A stretch of DNA of 64,000 bases from Burkholderia multivorans ATCC BAA-247 (GTDB taxonomy: Bacteria > Pseudomonadota > Gammaproteobacteria > Burkholderiales > Burkholderiaceae). Positions 60,534-64,000 of the stretch are shown here, piece after piece (the stretch's first letter is position 1; each line of letters opens with the position of its first letter). Position numbers and translations under genes: made by a program. The notes beneath the pieces are model-generated. The model was not told the origin of the DNA, did no database searches, and saw nothing but the letters and a program-made list of their open reading frames with translations. The stretch covers positions 1,116,001 to 1,180,000 of the forward strand of contig NZ_CP009832.1 in the NCBI RefSeq assembly GCF_000959525.1, in the 5' to 3' direction.

Positions 60534-61910
60534 TCAGCGGATCGTGTTCAGCACGGCCTCGACCGACTGGCCGATCGCGAGCAGCGCATCGTCGCGGTGC
60601 GGCGCGGCTGCGAGCATCAGGCCGACCGGCGCGCCGTCGCGCGGATGGCAGGGCAGCGACAGCGCGCAGGCATCGAGGAAGTTGAACGCGCTCGGATTGC
60701 GCAGGATCAGCGCATTGGTGCGCGTGAACGCGGCGTCGTCGGTTTCGAGTTCCGCGATGCGTGGCGGCACGATCGGCACCGTCGGCGCGACCAGCGCATC
60801 GAAGCGCGCCCACACCGTGTGCGCGGCTTCGTCGAGCATCGCGCGGCGCGCCGCGAGCAGATCGAGATAGTCGGCCGCGGTGGCCGGCTCGCCTTTCAGA
60901 ATGCGCGTCAGCACGCGCGGGTCGTAGCGGTCGCGATGCTCGGCGAGCAGCGGACGGTGCCACGCGTACGCCTCGATCGGCGAGAAGCCGAAGCGGTTGA
61001 TGTCCGGCAGCCGGTCCAGCGCGGAGAACCGCACTTCGGTGACGATCGCGCCGGCCGCTTCCAGATGCTTGAGCGCGGTATCGAGCGCAGCGGCGACGTC
61101 GGCGTCGACGCCGTCGGTCACGTAGTTCGTCAGCACGCCGAGCCGCACGCCTTCGAGCGGCCGCGCGGCCGGCACGCTCGGCTCGAGTCCGGCGAGCATG
61201 CGGTCGACGAGCGCGCAGCACGCGACCGTCACGCCGATCGGCCCGAACGAATCGAGCGTCGTCGACAGCGGGACGCCGCCTTGCGTCGGCACGCGGCTCG
61301 CGGTCGGCTTGAAGCCGGTCAGCCCGCACAGCGCGGCCGGAATGCGGATCGAGCCGCCGGTGTCGGTGCCGAGCGCGACGGCCGCCATCCCGTCGGCGAC
61401 CGACGCGGCGGCGCCCGACGACGACCCGCCCGCGATGCGTGCATCGCCCGGCACGTCGCGTCGATACGGCGACGCGGGCGTGCCGAAGTGCGGATTGAGC
61501 CCGAGCCCCGAGAACGCGAACTCGCTCATGTTGGTGCGGCCGACCAGCACCGCCCCCGCACGGCGCAGCCGTGCGACCGCGACCGCATCGGCGCGCGCGG
61601 GCGGCGCGTCGTCGAGCACGCGCGAACCGGCGCGCGTGACTTGTCCGGCAACGTCGAACAGATCCTTGATCGACACCGGAATGCCCGCGAGCGGCGACAG
61701 CACGGTGCCCGCGGCCCGCAGCCGGTCGTGCGCGTCGGCGGCCGCGCGCGCGTTGTCCGCATCGACTTCGGTGAAGACGACGGCGCCCTGGCCGGACGGA
61801 TCGGCGATCCGTTCGAGCGCGGCGTCGACGAGCGCGCGGCTCGTGGTCGTGCCGGCGGCGAGATCGGCGGCGAGCTGGGCGAGCGGAGGGAAGGGCGTGA
61901 AAGTGGTCAT
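60534..61910 (-). CDS. Amidase signature-family hydrolase
   Basis: A 458-residue amidase with the Ser-cisSer-Lys triad. Catalytic Lys is in [17 protein letters not shown] (about residue 80), the loop [15 protein letters not shown] contains the cis-Ser, and [15 protein letters not shown] the nucleophile Ser. The family includes indoleacetamide hydrolase, allophanate hydrolase domains and GatA; which amide it cleaves is not evident. It is co-oriented with and 7 bp downstream of a GntR-type regulator, so it is probably controlled by it. Confidence 0.9.
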   Translation of the reverse strand: MTTFTPFPPLAQLAADLAAGTTTSRALVDAALERIADPSGQGAVVFTEVDADNARAAADAHDRLRAAGTVLSPLAGIPVSIKDLFDVAGQVTRAGSRVLDDAPPARADAVAVARLRRAGAVLVGRTNMSEFAFSGLGLNPHFGTPASPYRRDVPGDARIAGGSSSGAAASVADGMAAVALGTDTGGSIRIPAALCGLTGFKPTASRVPTQGGVPLSTTLDSFGPIGVTVACCALVDRMLAGLEPSVPAARPLEGVRLGVLTNYVTDGVDADVAAALDTALKHLEAAGAIVTEVRFSALDRLPDINRFGFSPIEAYAWHRPLLAEHRDRYDPRVLTRILKGEPATAADYLDLLAARRAMLDEAAHTVWARFDALVAPTVPIVPPRIAELETDDAAFTRTNALILRNPSAFNFLDACALSLPCHPRDGAPVGLMLAAAPHRDDALLAIGQSVEAVLNTIR

Positions 61911-61917
61911 GAGCGGC

Positions 61918-62598
61918 TCAGGGGCGAAGATGTTGGACAAGCGTGGAGCGGAACGAATCGATATGACGTTCGACGGCCGCGCGTGCACCGGCGGCGTCGC
62001 GCGCGGACAGCCGCTCGAACAGCGCGCAGTGCTCGCGCTGGACGTCGGCCAGATGGTGCGGCTCGGACAGCGTGACGAACCAGAAGCGCAGCGAGCGATC
62101 GTGCAGCCCGCGCAGGATGTCGGCGAGCACCGCGTTGCGCGCGGCCGCCGCGATCGTCTGATGGAACGCGCGATCGAGCTCCATCATCCCTTCGACGTCG
62201 TGCTGCTCGACACACGCCCGGCCTGCGTCGAGCAGCGCGGCGAGCGCTGCGAGATCGTCGGGCGTCGCGTGGCGCGCGGCGAGTTCCGCGCAATGGGCTT
62301 CGTTGATGCGGCGCACGTCGATCACCGCGACGATCTCGTCGAGCGACAGCGGCTGCACCATCAACCCCTTGCGCGGCATCACGGACAGCAGCCCTTCGAG
62401 CACGAGCCGATGCACGGCCTGATGGACGGGCGTGCGGCCGATGCCGGTGCGCGCGACGAGGTCCGCCTCGTTCAGCGCGGCGCCGGGCTTCAGCCGCATC
62501 GTGACGATGTCGCGCCGGATCAGCGCGTACGCGCGCTCGGCGAGGCTCGTGGCGGACGCATCGATGCGGTCGCGCGGTCGGTCGGTCGGGGCATTCAT
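61918..62598 (-). CDS. GntR-family regulator with FCD domain
   Basis: A 226-residue transcription factor. The N-terminal winged helix reads LAERAYALIRRDIVTMRLKPGAALNEADLVARTGIGRTPVHQAVHRL. The FCD effector-binding domain (about 85-215) has DVRRINEAHCAELAARHA, then DRAFHQTIAAAARNAVL and EHCALFERLSARDAAGARAAVERHIDSF, with the metal-binding His residues. Effectors in this class are often organic acids. It probably controls itself and the amidase through the palindrome at 62677-62690. Confidence 0.92.
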   Translation of the reverse strand: MNAPTDRPRDRIDASATSLAERAYALIRRDIVTMRLKPGAALNEADLVARTGIGRTPVHQAVHRLVLEGLLSVMPRKGLMVQPLSLDEIVAVIDVRRINEAHCAELAARHATPDDLAALAALLDAGRACVEQHDVEGMMELDRAFHQTIAAAARNAVLADILRGLHDRSLRFWFVTLSEPHHLADVQREHCALFERLSARDAAGARAAVERHIDSFRSTLVQHLRP

Positions 62599-62669
62599 GC
62601 GGACGGCGGCGCGGCGGCCGGACGAGGCGCGATCATGGCGCGGGATCCCGGAAACGTGGCGAAGCGTCG

Positions 62670-62698
62670 ATATTATTGTGATATATCACACGTGTCCA
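62670..62698 (-). promoter_or_regulatory. Promoter and operator of the GntR regulator gene
   Basis: On the - strand TGGACA (62698-62693), a 17-bp spacer and TAATAT (62675-62670). The spacer holds a perfect 14-bp palindrome TGTGATATATCACA (62677-62690), the type of site bound by GntR/FCD dimers. Bound protein would block polymerase, which suggests autorepression. Confidence 0.75.
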
Positions 62699-62749
62699 GC
62701 CGGCTGCGAACCGGATGCCGGACGTACGGCGACGCGCTTGCGACGGGCT

Positions 62750-62775
62750 TGCAACAATCTCGACAGGATGTTGCA
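62750..62775 (+). promoter_or_regulatory. Inverted repeat upstream of the amidotransferase gene
   Basis: TGCAACA (62750-62756) and TGTTGCA (62769-62775) are perfect inverted arms separated by 12 bp. They lie about 80 bp before the start codon, near a possible -10 box CATAAT at 62803-62808. A regulator site is possible. Confidence 0.45.
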
Positions 62776-62855
62776 GGTTTACCGGACGATCGTGCGCTGA
62801 AGCATAATGAATCCTCGTCTATCTACCCGCGTGAGCGACGCACCAGACCATCGTC

Positions 62856-64000
62856 ATGAGCGAAAACACGCCTTCCCCGGCCGGTCTGCCCGGCACCTCG
62901 TCCGCTTCTTCCGATTCTCCCCGTTCCACCCCGGCCAAAGCCACCGACATGTCCGACACGTCGGCGGCGCAGGCGGCAGCTGCCGCGCAGGATGTCGCCG
63001 ACGACGGCGCGTCGCCCGTCACGACGGCAACCGAACCGGGCGCGCCCGGCTCGTCCGCGACCGCCGCCGAGCCCGCGACCGCCGCCGAGCCCGCGGCCGC
63101 GACGGCAGCGGCCGCCGCGTCGAAGCCCGGATCGCCGCCGCCCGGATTCGGCGCGCCGCCCGATTTCGACACGCCGCGCCCGCCGCCCGCGAGCGCGCAG
63201 AATGCGCCGCCTGCGTATCTGAAGCAGAGCGACACGCCGTGGTCGGTGTTCGGCCGCATCATCGCCGCGCGCGCACGCCGGCTGTTCGACCGCGCCGGCC
63301 AGCGCATCACGCAGCGCACGCTGCGCATCGGCGTGTCGGCGCGGATCTTCCATCCCGAGCCGGGCGCGAAGGGGCTGCGCGGCAAGACGCTGCAGTATCT
63401 CGAGGAATCGATCGCGCACTGGGTGATGTCGCGCGACGTGCTCGTGTTCATGATTCCGACCGTCGGCCACCAGGGGATGCTGCATCCGAGCAACATCCGG
63501 CTGCGCGATTACGCGAAGCATCTCGACGGCCTGCTGCTGCAGGGCGGCGCCGACGTGTCGCCGCAGACCTACGCGGCGTCCGACGCGCGCCCCGAATGGC
63601 CCGGCGACCGCGTGCGCGACATGTACGAGCTCGAGCTGCTGCACGAGTTCATCGAGTCCGGCAAGCCGGTGCTCGGCGTGTGCCGCGGCTGTCAGCTGAT
63701 CAACGTCGCATTCGGCGGGTCGCTGTACCAGGACATCGCGACCGACGTGCCGACCGCCAACGCGCACGTGAGCGAGCATTACGACCAGCACCGCCATGCG
63801 ATCCGCTTTCCCGATTCGTCGACGCTCGCGAGCATGTTCCCCGGCCGCAGCGAGGCGATCGTCAATTCGATCCACCATCAGGCGATTCGCGATCTCGGCC
63901 GCGATCTGAACATCGAGGCCGTCTCGTCCGGCGACGGGATCATCGAGGCGATCCGTTATCGGCGCGCGCCGTTCGTCGTCGGCGTGCAGTGGCACCCGGA
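62856..64000 (+). CDS. Class I glutamine amidotransferase, PuuD-like gamma-glutamyl-GABA hydrolase family (cut by window edge)
   Basis: The open frame continues beyond base 64000. Peptidase C26/class I glutamine amidotransferase domain: SARIFHPEPGAKGL near 165, a central LDGLLLQGGADVSP, nucleophile Cys in LGVCRGCQLINVAFGG, then SIHHQAIRDLGRDL and the catalytic His in VQWHPE at the window edge. Preceding it are about 110 residues rich in Ala, Pro, Ser and Thr with no recognised domain. Similar proteins (PuuD) cleave gamma-glutamyl-GABA in putrescine breakdown; Burkholderia versions often lead a puu gene set, so glutamine synthetase-like genes are expected just outside. Confidence 0.88.
   Translation, partial: MSENTPSPAGLPGTSSASSDSPRSTPAKATDMSDTSAAQAAAAAQDVADDGASPVTTATEPGAPGSSATAAEPATAAEPAAATAAAAASKPGSPPPGFGAPPDFDTPRPPPASAQNAPPAYLKQSDTPWSVFGRIIAARARRLFDRAGQRITQRTLRIGVSARIFHPEPGAKGLRGKTLQYLEESIAHWVMSRDVLVFMIPTVGHQGMLHPSNIRLRDYAKHLDGLLLQGGADVSPQTYAASDARPEWPGDRVRDMYELELLHEFIESGKPVLGVCRGCQLINVAFGGSLYQDIATDVPTANAHVSEHYDQHRHAIRFPDSSTLASMFPGRSEAIVNSIHHQAIRDLGRDLNIEAVSSGDGIIEAIRYRRAPFVVGVQWHP

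Overview
The window is a piece of a GC-rich (roughly two-thirds G+C) betaproteobacterial chromosome. It is best explained as the main chromosome of a Burkholderia species, probably of the cepacia complex. Reasons: glucokinase fused to an RpiR/HexR-type regulator, the gts glucose ABC operon divergent from zwf-pgl-glk, a Gram-negative OmpC-like porin, the block ftsK-lolA-rarA-serS, and strong third-position G/C bias in all genes. I see no insertion sequence, prophage, integrase or CRISPR array; nearly everything is core gene content. Species assignment is inference.

Layout. 1-8130: glucose uptake and Entner-Doudoroff entry (glk/hexR, pgl, zwf leftwards; gtsABCD rightwards) around a shared promoter with a HexR-type operator. 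8251-15847: TRIC channel, Smr protein, trxB, then ftsK-lolA-rarA and a DUF2164 protein. 16096-18838: serS, tRNA-Ser(CGA), alkane monooxygenase. 19521-22767: GNAT enzyme, minCDE, small envelope proteins. 22761-28818: ClC antiporter, heptosyltransferase, MFS transporter, small lipoproteins and secreted proteins. 28991-36259: tRNA-Ser(TGA), hemW-rdgB-rph, and divergently yicC-gmk-rpoZ-spoT. 36315-41854: three tandem tRNA-Arg(ACG), greB, porin, an orphan promoter/terminator pair (sRNA candidate), a cold-shock gene, an exonuclease/GIY-YIG fusion and a secreted chorismate mutase. 42078-47053: a DUF2946 / TonB-receptor / BNR-repeat / thioredoxin-like operon that looks like copper acquisition. 47139-49664: stress genes (GlsB-type protein, Hsp20 with a sigma-32-like promoter and possible RNA thermometer, three small proteins) and tRNA-Thr(CGT). 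49871-54713: fbp, pepN, DUF4136 lipoprotein. 54778-55593: a GDT1/TMEM165-type manganese exporter with a yybP-ykoY riboswitch. 55667-59352: purine salvage (guaD, add, xdhC). 59903-64000: dsbB, amidase plus GntR regulator, and the start of a class I glutamine amidotransferase of the PuuD/C26 family.

The most informative parts are regulatory. They are the single HexR-type palindrome that sits on the -10 elements of divergent promoters, the manganese riboswitch with its own promoter, the DUF2946 ORF (with CxxC) leading a TonB-receptor operon, the sigma-32 promoter plus Shine-Dalgarno hairpin of hsp20, the GntR palindrome inside a promoter spacer, and an orphan terminator downstream of the porin promoter region that marks a probable small RNA.
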